From: Balaenoptera acutorostrata
Taxonomy: Eukaryota; Chordata; Mammalia; Artiodactyla; Balaenopteridae
Assembly (NCBI RefSeq): GCF_949987535.1
Contig: NC_080075.1
Location: 39,182,269-39,246,268, forward strand
Direction of reading: 5' to 3'
DNA length: 64,000 bases
The stretch's first letter is position 1; every line of letters starts with the position of its first letter. The notes below the pieces were generated by a model. That model ran no database searches. It had not been told where the DNA came from and was given only the letters and a program-made list of their open reading frames with translations. A program made the position numbers and the translations under genes. Shown here piece after piece: positions 20,958-32,130 of the stretch.

Positions 20958-21045
20958 CCCCCGCCAATCGCGGGGCAGAGTATTGTTACCATCTCATAGC
21001 AACCAAGAGATCTGCATGGCAACATCAGTTGCTATATAAAAGAAA
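20958..21045 (+). promoter_or_regulatory. Promoter-like cluster: CCAAT, GC hairpin, TATA
   Basis: A CCAAT at 20964-20968 lies in the loop of an inverted repeat, CCCCGC (20959-20964) and GCGGGG (20970-20975). Half-sites resembling RFX X-boxes follow: GTTACC at 20985, AGCAAC at 20998, and GCAAC-N4-GTTGC at 21019-21032. TATATAAAAG, a good TATA box, is at 21033-21042. CCAAT lies about 65 bp upstream of TATA, a usual spacing. No recognised transcript follows. The motifs are seen directly, and promoter function is inference. Confidence 0.35.
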
Positions 21046-21336
21046 AATTAGAAACAATATTCTGCTAGGGAGAAATAAAGGTATCAACTGTTAAGTCATA
21101 CTTGAGTCACGTTTGTGAAGACCCATCCTAAAATATCCACCTAAATATAGCTCAGATAATACCTGTCAGATCCAAGAGTCCATGTGCTAGGAGCCCTTCA
21201 CCCACCACCACCTGCAACCACCTGAGAATGGAAGAGAGGCAACTCTCCATAGAATAGACGGCCTCTGAATAGGAAGGGAGAGAATCTTTGAATACTAGGA
21301 ACTGTAAGGCATATTGGTAGGGTAGATTACCCATGA

Positions 21337-21388
21337 ATCATCACATTTAATCCCGTGAGGGAGGCAGGGCAGATATTATCATTATCAC
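21337..21388 (-). mobile_element. MIR SINE, left half (split by L2)
   Basis: 'atcacatttaatcccgtgag' and 'tattatcattatcac' match the reverse-orientation MIR consensus up to the point just before 'attttacagatgagg'. The consensus resumes at about 22187, after the L2 element. Confidence 0.6.
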
Positions 21389-22183
21389 TCAATTCTCCAT
21401 CTCCCCCAGACCCCAAATCTGTTCCTCCCCCAGCTTTCCCATCTCCATTAATGGCAACACAGTTCTTCCAATTGTTCATACCAAAACCCTCAGAGGTCTC
21501 AACTATTTTCTTTCTCTCATGCTCAATCCAATCCATCAGCAAACTCTGTTTGTTCTGCTTTCAAGATACGTCCAGAATCCAGCCACCTCCACAGCTACAC
21601 CTTGGTCCAAACCACCATCCTCTCTCGCTTGAGGCAATAGCCTCCTAACCTGTGTCCCTGCTTCACACCCCTGCCCACCTACAGTCTATTCTCAACACAG
21701 CAGCCAGAGTGACCCTTCCAAAACATAAGTCCTTGGCTCATGACCCTCCAAGGACTTCCCATCCTCTCTCACAGTGAAAATCTAAGTCCTTACCGTGACC
21801 CACAAGACTGCACACAGCTTAGCTCCCTCTTGTTTCCCTCTGCACTATTGTCTGCTTTCCTCACCAGCTTCAGTCACACTGGTCTCCCCACTGTTCTTCC
21901 AGCACAAGAGGCTCCCTCCTACCTCAGGGCCTTTGCACTAGCTACTTCTCTGCATGGAACATTCTCCCCCCAGATACCCTCAAGGCTCACTCCCTCACTT
22001 CCTTCAAATGTTCACTCATACGTCACCTTCTCAGTGAGCCTTTGTCTGACCTATTTTAAAACTGGACTCTGTACCCACACCCTTTACCCACATCCTCTAA
22101 CCCCCTTCTCTGGCACACTGGGTACCTAGAAAAATGCCTGGCACTTACTAAGTACTCAATAAATATCTGATTATGAAAAATGG
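21389..22183 (+). mobile_element. L2 LINE 3' end
   Basis: The sequence follows the L2 order: 'ccattaatggcaacacagtt', 'caatccatcagcaaactctg', 'ctattctcaacacagcagcc', 'aagtccttaccgtgaccc', 'tcagggcctttgcactagct', and the tail 'gcctggcacttactaagt' then 'caataaatatctg'. It covers the end of the L2 reverse-transcriptase ORF and the 3' UTR, about 0.8 kb. Frames of 97 and 129 codons here are remnants or shadows. Confidence 0.8.
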
Positions 22184-22330
22184 AAGCACTGTTTTACAGA
22201 TAAAGTAACTGGGCTCGAGAAGCTAAATGATTTACTCAGAGGCTCACAGCCAGAACATATTAGAGCCCAGACTTGAAGCTAGATTTGCCAATGACTCCCC
22301 AAACTGTGTTCTGCCCACTCTACCACATTT
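22184..22330 (-). mobile_element. MIR SINE, right half (split by L2)
   Basis: 'gttttacagataaagtaact', then 'gaagctaaatgatttactca', then 'cagaacatattagagcccag' continue the MIR consensus exactly where the left half at 21337-21388 stops. Confidence 0.65.
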
Positions 22331-22739
22331 TGTTTTCCTTTTCCAGATCTACCATCTCTTCTAATAGGTGTCATGAATGCGTTAATTCCCCGGGAAGGGA
22401 GGAAGGATTTCTGGGCTGAGGGTATGGCCAAAGCAGGAGTGTAGGGTGGAGGCGAGCTGGCCCAGAGCCTGAGTGATGCCCAAGGGACACTTGAAGGTGA
22501 GTCAGGAAGTGTGGCTGAGGCCATGTCAACTGCCAATGACGCCCCACTGGTGGTGACCTCCCCTGCTTCAGGCCCCCTTCTTGGAGGTAGACCATTCAGC
22601 ATTCTTATCCCTTTATTCACTCAGGTCAAAACCAAGGACTTAAATGGAATTTTTAGTCTGTAAAATGTTTCATCAATTCCTGCTAGTTTGTTCTCAAAGA
22701 GTCTCAGAGTTCTATTAAGTGTACATTGCATGACTGGTT
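22331..22739. other. Single-copy DNA, nothing recognised
   Basis: A moderately GC-rich segment. A reverse-strand frame of 113 codons at 22279-22620 overlaps it but has no recognisable domain. Confidence 0.5.
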
Positions 22740-22754
22740 GAAAAATTTTTTTAA

Positions 22755-23039
22755 GTTATTTATTTATTTATTTATGGCTGTGTTGGGTCTTTGTTTCTGT
22801 GCGGGGGCTTTCTCTAGCTGCGGCGAGCGGGGACCACTCCTCATCGCGGTGCGCGGGCCTCTCACCACCGCGGCCTCTCCTGTTGCGGAGCACAGGCCCC
22901 AGACGCGCAGGCTCAGCAACTGTGGCTCACGGGCCCAGTCGCCCCGCAGCATGCGGGATCCTCCCAGACCAGGGCTCGAACCCATGTCCCCTGCATTGGC
23001 AGGCAGACTCCCAACCACTGCGCCACCAGGGAAGCCCCC
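22755..23039 (-). mobile_element. CHR SINE, unusually GC-rich copy
   Basis: Reverse-strand CHR SINE retaining many CpG sites (for example 'catcgcggtgcgcgggcc' and 'caccaccgcggcc'). Flanks gaaaaatttttttaa (22740-22754) and gaaaaaaatttttaa (23040-23054) form an imperfect duplication. High CpG retention suggests a younger copy than its neighbours. Confidence 0.93.
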
Positions 23040-23179
23040 GAAAAAAATTTTTAAATCCAGTTACCAAATATGTTTTTTGGTCTATACAATAATTTTGGGT
23101 TTTGTTTTGTTTTTTAAACAGAAACCACCTAGTGTTATGGGATTATATGGAATGTCTTTTGATTAAAACTATGCTAAAA

Positions 23180-26100
23180 TGCACCCAACATAGGAGCACC
23201 TCAATACATAAGGCAAATACTAACAGCCATAAAAGGGGAAATCGACAGTAACACAATCATAGTAGGGGACTTTAACACTCCACTTTCACCAATGGACAGA
23301 TCATCCAAAATGAAAATAAATAAGGAAACACAAGCTTTAAATGACACATTAAACAAGATGGACTTAATTGATATTTATAGGACATTCCATCCAAAAACAA
23401 CAGAATACACTTTCTTCTCAAGTGCTCATGGAACATTCTCCAGGATAGATCATATCTTGGGTCACAAATCAAGCCTCGGTAAATTTAAGAAAATTGAAAT
23501 CGTATCAAGTATCTTTTCCGACCACAACCCTATGAGACTAGATATCAATTACAGGAAAAAAACTGTAAAAGATACAAACACATGGAGGCTAAACAATACA
23601 CTACTAAATAACCAAGGGATCACTGAAGAAATCAAAGAGGAAATCAAAAAATACCTAGAAACAAATGACAATGAAAACATGATGAACCAAAACCTATGGG
23701 ATGTGGCAAAAGCAGTTCTAAGAGGGAAGTTTATAGCACTACAATCCTACCTCAAGAAACAAGAAACATCTCAAATAAACAATCTAACCTTACACCTAAA
23801 GCAACTAGAGAAAGAAGAACAAAAAAAACCCCAAAGTTAGCAGAAGGAAAGAAATCATAAAAATCAGATCAGAAATAAATGAAAAAGAAATGAAGGAATC
23901 AATAGCAAAGATCAATAAAACTAAAAGCTGGTTCTTTGAGAAGATAAACAAAATTGATAAACCATTAGCCAGACTCATCAAGAACAAAAGGTAAAGACTC
24001 AGATCAACAGAATTAGAAATGAAAAAGGAGATGTAACAAGTGATACTGCAGAAATACAAAGGATCATGAGAGATTACTACAGGTAACTATATGCCAATAA
24101 AATGGACAACCTGGAAGAAATGGACAAATTCTTAGAAAAGCACAATCTTCTGAGACTGAACCAGGAAGAAATAGAAAATATGAACAGACCAATCAAAAGC
24201 ACTGAAATTGAAACTGTGATTAAAAATCTTCCAACAAACAAAAGCCCAGGACCAGATGGCTTCACAGGCAAATTCTATCAAACATTTAGAGAAGAGCTAA
24301 CACCTATCCTTCTCAAACTCTTCCAAAATATAGCAGAGGGAGGAACACTCCCAAACTCATTCTACGAGGCCACCATCACCCTGATACCAAAACCAGACAA
24401 ACATGTCAAAAAAAAAGAAAACTACAGGCCAATAACACTGATGAACATAGACGCAAAAATCCTCAACAAAATACTAGCAAACAGAATCCAACAGCACATT
24501 AAAAGGATCGTACACCATGATCAAGAGGGGTTTATCCCAGGAATACAAGGATTCTTCAATATACACAAATCAATCAGTGTGATACACCATATTAACAAAT
24601 TGAAGGATAAAAACCATATGATAATCTCAATAGATGCAGAAAAAGCTTTTGACAAAATTCAACACCCATTTATGATAAAAACCCTCCAGAAAGTAGGCAT
24701 AGAGGGAACTTACCTCAACATAATAAAGACCATATATGACAAAAACACAGCCAACATCGTTCTCAATGGTGAAAAACTGAAAACATTTCAACTAATATCA
24801 GGAACAAGACAAGGTTGTCCACTCTCACCACTATTTTTCAACATAGTTTTGGAAGTTTTACCCATGGCAATCAGAGAAGAAAAAGAAATAAAAGGAATCC
24901 ACATGGGAAAAGAAGAAGTAAAGCTGTCACTGTTTACAGATGACATGATACTATACATAGAAAATCCTAAAGATGCTACCAGAAAACTACTAGAGCTAAT
25001 CAATGAATTTGGTAAAGTAAATGCACAGAAATCTCTTGCATTCCTATACACTACTGATGAAAAATCTGAAAGAGAAATTAAGGAAACACTCCCATTTACC
25101 TTTGCAACAAAAGGAATAAAATACCTAGGAATAAACCTACCTAAGGAGACAAAAGACCTGCATGCAGAAAACTATAAGATACTGATGAAAGAAATTAAAG
25201 ATGATACAAACAGATAGAGAGATATACCATGTTCTTGGATTGGAAGAATCAACATTGTGAAAATGACTCTACTACCTAAAGCAATCTACAGATTCAATGT
25301 AATCCCTATCAAACTACCAATGGCATTTTTCACAGAACTAGAACAAAAAACTTCACACAATTTGTATGGAAGCACAAAAGACACTGAATAGCCAAAGCAA
25401 TCTTGAGGAAGAAAAACAGAGCTGGAGGAATCAGACTCCCTGACTTCAGACTATACTACAAAACTACAGTAATCAAGACAGTATGGTACTGGCACAAAAA
25501 CAGAAATATAGATCAATGGAACAGGAACAGGATAGAAAGCCCAGAGATAAACCCACACACATGTGGTCACCTTATCTTTGATAAAGGAGGCAAAAATATA
25601 CAATGGAGAAAAGACAGCCTCTTCAATAAGTGGTGCTGGGAAAACTGGACAGCTACATGTAAAAGAATGAAATTAGAACACTCCCTAACACCATATACAA
25701 AAATAAACTCAAAATGGATTAAAGAACTAAATGTAAGGCCAGACACCATAAAACTCTTAGAGGAAAACATAGGCAGAACACTCTTTGACATAAATCACAG
25801 CAAGATCCTTTTTGACCCACCTCCTAGAGAAATAGAAATAAAAACCAAAATAAACAAATGGCAGCTAATGAAACTTTTGCACAGCAAAGGAAACCATAAA
25901 CAAGATGAAAAGACAACCCTCAGAATGAGAGAAAATATTTGCAAACAAAGCAACTGACAAAGGATTAATCTCCAAAATATACAAGCAGCTCATGCAGCTC
26001 AATATCCAAAAAACAGACAATCCAATCCAGAAAAGGGCAGAAGACCTAAATAGACATTTCTCCAAAGAAGATATACAGATCTCCAACAAACACATGAAAG

Positions 26101-27009
26101 GATGCTCAACATCATTAATCATTACAGAAATGCAAATCAAAACTACAATGAGGTATCAGCTCACACTGGTCAGAATGGCCATCATCAAAAAATCTACAAA
26201 CAATAAATGCTGGAGAGTGTGTGGAGAAAAGGCAACCCTCTTGCACTGTTGGTGGGAATGTAAATTGATACAGCCACTATGGAGAACAGTATGGAGGTTC
26301 CTTAAAAAACTAAAAATAGAACTACCATACGACCCAGCAATCCCACTACAGGGCATATACCCTGAGAGGACCATAATTCAAAAAGAGTCATGTACCACAA
26401 TGTCCATTGAAGCACTATTTACAATAGCAAGGACATGGAAGCAACCTAAGTGTCCATCGACAGATGAATGGATAAAGAAGATGTGGCACATATATACAAT
26501 GGAATATTACTCAGCCATAATAAGGAACGAAATTGAGTTATTTGTAGTGAGGTGGATGGACCTAAAGTCTGTCATACAGAGTGAAGTAAGTCAGAAAGAG
26601 AAAAACAAATACCATATACTAACACATATATATGGAATGTAAAAAAATTTTTTTAATGGTTCTGAAGAACATAGGGGCAGGATAGGAATAAAGACACAGA
26701 TGTAGAGAATGGACTTGAGTACACAGGGAGGGGGAAGGGTAAGCTGGAACAAAGTGAGAGAGTGGCATTGACATATATACACTCCCAAATGTAAAATAGA
26801 TAGCTAGTGGGAAGCAGCCACAAAGCACAGGGAGATCAGCTCTGTGCTTTGTGACCACCTAGGGGTTGGGATAGGGAGGGTGGGAGGGAGACGCAAGAGG
26901 GAGGGGATATGGGGATATATGTATACGTATAGCTGATTCACTTTATTATACAGCAGAAACTAACACAACATTGTAAAGCAATTATACTCCAATAAAGATG
27001 TTTTTTAAA
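23180..27009 (+). mobile_element. 5'-truncated L1, plus strand
   Basis: A perfect 15-bp duplication, aaaactatgctaaaa, at 23165-23179 and 27010-27024 defines the insertion. It starts inside the endonuclease part of ORF2 and runs to the L1 3' end, which shows 'ccaataaagatg' as a polyadenylation-signal region followed by a short A-rich tail. The 3' UTR spans 26643-27009. The length of 3.8 kb is much less than full length, so it was 5'-truncated at insertion. Confidence 0.95.
23181..26642 (+). pseudogene. L1 ORF2 remnant, truncated and decayed
   Basis: The frame starts inside the endonuclease at about codon 115 of a usual ORF2 and reads APNIGAPQYIRQ, then GDFN, the DHILGHK segment and the SDHNP motif (about 23517-23531). 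A slip in an A-rich run near 23820 breaks the frame, and a TAA at about 24082 and others follow. The reverse-transcriptase part (24102-25217) shows AEKAFDK and an altered active site, FTDD at 24933-24944 in place of FADD. A stop at 25215 replaces a Trp codon seen in the other L1. Later frames (25403-25957, 25992-26642) cover the C-terminal region, with [11 protein letters not shown] near the end. The protein cannot be functional. Confidence 0.92.
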
Positions 27010-27024
27010 AAAACTATGCTAAAA

Positions 27025-27314
27025 ACTGGTAGTGGTATGCCCACATTTTTTACCCTGATTCTGAAAGTGGATGATAAAGGGGTGGAGGATGAGATAAGTG
27101 GGGAGAGGGGAGAGACCACCCCACCCACACGCAGGGCATGAAGAGGAATAAACCTGAAGCAAGAACATTTGCCTCCATGACTTATGTTGGTGATTAGATA
27201 ATGCTGGTATAGACACAAACACCATCAACAATCTTGTTGGGTACCTATGGAAGAAAAAAAAGTAGTCATGATTCTTCCACCAAGAAACTTGAAACATGAG
27301 ACAATATCAAGAAT
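27025..27314. other. Single-copy DNA, nothing recognised
   Basis: A short stretch between the L1 and a MIR, with purine-rich sequence at 27060-27120. Confidence 0.5.
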
Positions 27315-27550
27315 AATAGTAGCTACCCCTTTTTGAGCATTGACGTTGTGGCAGGCATTTTGTGAAGTACCTTCATACAGTTTTACCTTTAAACTTGTCA
27401 GCAGCCCTGGATGGAAGGAGTTATCTCCCTGTTTTGCAAAGTCAGCTCAGAGGAAAGGAAATGACTTGTCCAAGGTAATGCAACTAGAACGTGACAGAGT
27501 TGACCCACTTGCCTCCAGAGTCCTTGTTCTTAACTGTTACATCGCATCTC
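27315..27550 (-). mobile_element. MIR SINE, nearly complete
   Basis: Reverse-orientation MIR: 'gagcattgacgttgtggcag', 'ccttcatacagttttacc', 'gttttgcaaagtcagctcag', 'atgacttgtccaaggtaatg', ending with 'gtccttgttcttaactgtta'. It is ancient and diverged. Confidence 0.75.
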
Positions 27551-28631
27551 CTCTCTTCAATAAGATGAATTCACGTGGTATTTATAAACATGGAAGAAAT
27601 ATAAAATTTGGAGGTGACATAAGGAAACATTTTTTAAAAGCCTCACCAAAATTACTGATTCATTTAAACCATCCAAGTAGGCAGAGTTTGGTAGGTATGT
27701 GGAGGCCCTGAAAGAGCCATGCCCACAGTCCTGCTTCTCGTCTCAGTGGCAACGCCATCATCGCCTCCATTTAATGCCACAAAGTTATCTCAATACTGAT
27801 AGACAAGGAAATGCCAATGCCTTGCTCACAAAGGTTCAGGTTGCCAAAAGTTGTAGAACACAGGTTGTTCTGTAATCGATTCCCTGTTGATATAAAACTC
27901 ACAAGTAAGATGTTTCATTACACTGAGAACTCAGGATGGTTAGCTTTCTCCACATAGTGGGGGAACCAAGGGTGGGCACCAAAAGCAAATGGAATTTTGG
28001 GGGATGGAATGTTCCACTGAAACTGGTGAGGAGGAAGGAGTGGACTTTTGTTAAAGTGACCACTACTTCTGCATCACTTTCTTTCTAGTATTTTTCCTCA
28101 AAAGCAAATCTAAACCTCAACAGACAAAAATAAAAGACCTGTTATGGATTCCTAATTTTTTTAAAAATTTAGCCTAACTTTACACTTGAATGTGAAGTCA
28201 ACATGCTGTAGAATCTGGCTTTTTGACATAATCCGGGGCAGTTTCTACCCAGACTACACTTTCTGGCTATTTAGCCTGAGAAGCAGACGTTCCTCTGTTC
28301 AAAGGTAGTTGTAGCTGCATTACCTAATATCAGGATCACCTTTTAGCTCATTTCTATATTTTTCAAGTAGCAACAGCTCTTACCTTTATGGTAAAGCTGT
28401 CCTTGACCACCTGGACCTGAATGTCCTTAGCATTTGTTGTTTGAACCAAGCATTAGGCACTCACGTATTTGCAAATGTTGTAGAAGGCAGTGTGACCTAG
28501 TGGAAGGGGACTCCCAGCAGTGGGAAGGAACTGGCCCTTGCCACGTGGAGACAGGTTGAGTGCCTCCAGTCTCATGAGGCTAGATTTGGGACTCATGGGC
28601 TCTAAGCACAACCTAACATAGCAGCAATCAT
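27551..28631. other. Single-copy DNA with a possible L2 scrap
   Basis: Nothing firm was recognised. The stretch near 28395-28470 ('ctgtccttgaccacctgg') is faintly L2-like but too weak to call. Confidence 0.4.
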
Positions 28632-29016
28632 TGAGATGTTCACCAGGTTAAAAAGAGACAACAGGTCCAAAATGGAGTCACTTGTGCTAAGACCCACATC
28701 AGCAAACCAAGACTTAATACCCAACCTAATTGCAGCCTCAACCCCTCCCAGGAACATAATCTTAAACCGGTCAATCTGGAATTTCCAGGTCAGTACTAGT
28801 GAGGTAATCCACATGATAGACTCCTTCTGTCCCCCAAAGAAAGATGAGGTAATCTGCTCTTTACTTGTCCCTGCCCACTTCTATAAAACTCTCTTATTTT
28901 GTACGGCTCCTCAGAGTACCTTTCTATTTGCTTGATGGGATGCTGCCTGATTCATGAATTGTTGAATAAAGCCAGTTAGATCTTCAAATTCACTCCACTG
29001 AATTTTGTTTTTAACA
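28632..29016 (+). mobile_element. ERV-type LTR (probably solo)
   Basis: The sequence has LTR architecture. A TATA-like ttctataaaact lies at 28879-28890, AATAAA at 28965-28970, and a ttttaaca terminus about 46 bases later fits a short R-U5. Text such as 'ggtcaatctggaatttccag' is recalled from class-I-like ERV LTRs, but I cannot name the subfamily. The left limit is approximate. No gag, pol or env sequence was seen beside it, which suggests a solo LTR left by recombination. Any promoter activity is unknown. Confidence 0.6.
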
Positions 29017-29434
29017 CCCTGTACTAAACTTTCAATCAAGTCCTACCCCAAATTGCAGCCTGGTTTCAGCTGTGCTATGGGGAATTAAGGAAAGGGTCTG
29101 TGTCAGGCTTGGGGTGGAGTAAGAGGAAAACAGTAACCTCTCTCCCAGTGCTATAGATGGAGTCTGGTTGGGGCAGGATGGCTCAGCCACGTGGCTAGAG
29201 AAGAAACTATTAGTTGTATTTCTAAACACACATGATCCCTCACATTTAGGACCTCTAAGAAATACCTGGGGCTATTTGTTGAGGGTTAGCTTCCCATAGA
29301 GCCAGGCAGAGGCTCAAAGCCATCATAAAGTGGGCATCAAATGTGACTCAATTTTGTGGTCCCAGACTGCTAAGGTCTATACGTATAGGTCACGTGAGTG
29401 TTTCTGTTCTGGTTTACTTTAATTGCTTAAATAC
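29017..29434. other. Single-copy DNA, nothing recognised
   Basis: No recognisable feature between the LTR and the L2 fragment. Confidence 0.5.
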
Positions 29435-29570
29435 ATTAATTCATTCATTCATGTTTGTGGAGCACCTACTCTGGGCCAGGCACTGTTCTAGGCACTGGGG
29501 ATGAAAGAGTAAGGAAAAAAAAAAAGACAAATCTGACTTCATGAAAAAGTCCCTGCCCACACGGGGGAAA
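29435..29570 (-). mobile_element. L2 LINE 3' end fragment, reverse strand
   Basis: 'ttaattcattcattcatg', 'gagcacctactctgggccag', 'cactgttctaggcactgggg', then 'agtccctgcccac' is the reverse complement of the L2 3' terminus. Confidence 0.7.
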
Positions 29571-31117
29571 AATACATTGCAAGGTACGTTGTGTGCCTTC
29601 TAAATCCTAATCAGGAATAGAGAGGATTATCGATATTTTAATTTTTAAAGCTATGATTTAATTTAAATATGGTTTTGCTATACTATAAGGAAACCTGATT
29701 CAGTCCTTTAAAATTAGGAGGATTTAGTAGATGTGGCACATCGGGAATCTTTGGGAGCACATCTTCACCCTAGAATAACTTTCTGAAAAGAGAAAGGGCC
29801 CTCTTAAGATTCTTAGCTCTTCAGTATCCCTACCTCAGTGGTAACCATTGAGATTTCCTCTTGGCTCATGGCCAAAATCTAAATACTATCTTGGCCACTC
29901 ACATCTGAAAAAAACAGAACAATAAAGTCCTTAGAAACAGACAGTCTTTAGATATTTCTTTTGAAAAGAGCACTAGAATAGAGCTTCTAAATCTTCTAAT
30001 TGCCATTGCTGACGCAGTCTGTTGTAAAAATACAATAGTGAATAGGCAAGGACTGGAAAGTTCTAAATTGTCAAACATCGTTGAGATACTACAAATCATC
30101 TGTTTTAAAAAAATATCGCTGTCAGAGCTCGTGATCCTGATTACCGAGACATCTGTGACTAAATAATGCTGGTTATGGAAATTGTTGAAAAGTTATAAAT
30201 AAATGTTAAGTAATACAGTACAGCTAATTCCCCAGGTGTTGTTTCTCTTCTCAAGTAAGGATCTACATGAACCAAGTGACAGCATACAGCTTTCCTGTGG
30301 GTGTAAATCTCTAGAGATATCGTTCACTCACATTTGCTTATGTACTTTTACTTTATCAGTCTCAATAACATTATTATTTCTTGCTTTGTTATTTCTTCTC
30401 TCTAATCCACATCAGTAGCCTGTTCTTATAAATAATTCAGCATCCGTCTGGGCATTTGTTTGCAATATTATCTTATACTATGTTATGTAGGAGGAGGGAG
30501 GCTGGTAATGCTTAAATACGGGGAAGTAACGTTTCTTTCAATATTTTGTATTTGCAAAGTGGTTCTGTCACATCCTTTGCCTGTGAACTTGCACTGAACT
30601 TTCTCTTCCACAAAGTCTGGTTTCATGGACTCAAGCCTGCTGCAAAATTTGATATAACTGACACTTGATAAGAGGGTCCAGTCTAGTCAAATATGCCTGC
30701 AAAATGATCTACCATATTTTTAATTCCTGGTGAACTTGCATCTATTTATATATTCAAAGAGGCTTCGAAGGAAGAAAGTCGGATCATCTGTACACACTAT
30801 GGGGCAAGCAGAACCTTTTTTTCCCCCAGAAAAATAATGGTGATCAAATGCTGTCTTTGCTCGATCTTTGTCTTTGAACAATCTTGCTGGCTTACTTCCC
30901 ACAATACATCCTGCATATACTTGGAGGTATTGGGAAGTTCACCATAATTGCAATGGACATCCAATCTAAATAGAGTTAAGGAAGACAAGCTTTGAAAACA
31001 GAAAGAAGTCCATTTTGAAGGAGCGATACTTACACTTCTCTTGACTGCCAATGACTAAGAGTATACCTTTTCTAAATTATGAAAATCTACTGGAATCCAG
31101 GTCAAGTGATGACTCAG
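29571..31117. other. Single-copy DNA, nothing recognised
   Basis: AT-rich DNA with short frames (66-84 codons) of no known family. No RNA gene signal. Confidence 0.5.
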
Positions 31118-31445
31118 AGCCCTTTGCACATGCTGTTCCCTCTGCTTGGAATGCTGCTTCCTTTCCATCCACTCTACCCCAACTTCCAATCTAATCTCAA
31201 TGCACCCTTAGGATCTTAGCTTTCCTGACATCTCAGCAGAGGCTGAGTGCCCCCACCTATGCTCGCATGGTACTCTCTATCTCCACTTTGTAGCACCGTC
31301 TCCCTTTTTCTTTAGTGGTCGGTTGAGGTCTGCTTCCCCCAATAGGAATAAAAAAGCTGTAGGAGAGCAGAACCGTATCAGTCTTATTTATCACTGGCTA
31401 GCCATTTCAAGGTAGTTGTTCAATAAGTATTTGAATGGATAAATC
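31118..31445 (+). mobile_element. L2 LINE 3' end fragment
   Basis: 'gccctttgcacatgctgttc', 'ctctgcttggaatgctgctt' and 'ctcaatgcacccttagg' are followed by a tail 'gttgttcaataagtatttga'. This matches the L2 ORF end and 3' UTR in plus orientation. Diverged. Confidence 0.72.
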
Positions 31446-31819
31446 AATGCATGTGAGTGAAAATAACAGTATCATTTGTATGTTTGTTTACTACTTGTCA
31501 GGCTTTCTGCTGAGTATTTCACATGTGAGAATGAATGAGTGAAAGACCTTCAAAAACGAGCACTAAGAATATTAACATCATCTGAATGAATAGTAGATCT
31601 CCTCTTAAACAAGTTATGCCTGAAGTTTTTTTGTTTATATAAAATTTAGGGGAAAGTTTCAAAGTCAGTATTACATGATTTACCTAACTTACAAACCAAG
31701 GAGAAACTCAAGTTTTATGGGTAAACTGCTAAGAGCAAAGCTTGGGAAATACCATCCAGGATAATGTACATATTACTCAGATTTTCAAAGAGGTATGTGG
31801 ACCCCAAAAGGGTTAAAAA

Positions 31820-32130
31820 CGAATGCTGTGTATACTATTTTGTGAACTGCATTTTTCACTCAGTACATCTTGATCATCTTATTACATCATCAAACTTTCC
31901 TCTGCAACATCTTTTCAAGTGGCTATAAGAATTCCATTGCATGCATGTGCCATTGTTTATTTAACTCTTCCTCTAAGATAGGGCAACCTAAATGTTAGGT
32001 TACCTCCAATTTTTTGCTATTATCAACTCGTAGCTAAATCTTTGCATATGTCCTTAATTATTTGCTTGGAGTAAATTTAATATTTTGAAGGGATCAAATT
32101 ATAGGGGCCAATATTTCCAATTGTATTTGA
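31820..32130 (-). mobile_element. Old L1-like fragment, reverse strand
   Basis: 'agaattccattgcatgcatg', 'ccattgtttatttaactctt' and 'ttacctccaattttttgct' resemble the reverse complement of the last part of an ancient L1 (the region encoding YTMEYY in younger copies). The borders are unclear and the call comes from memory of the consensus. Confidence 0.5.

Noticed and set aside
22279..22620. 113-codon reverse-strand frame
   Set aside because: It partly overlaps the end of a MIR, has no domain and has unremarkable composition.
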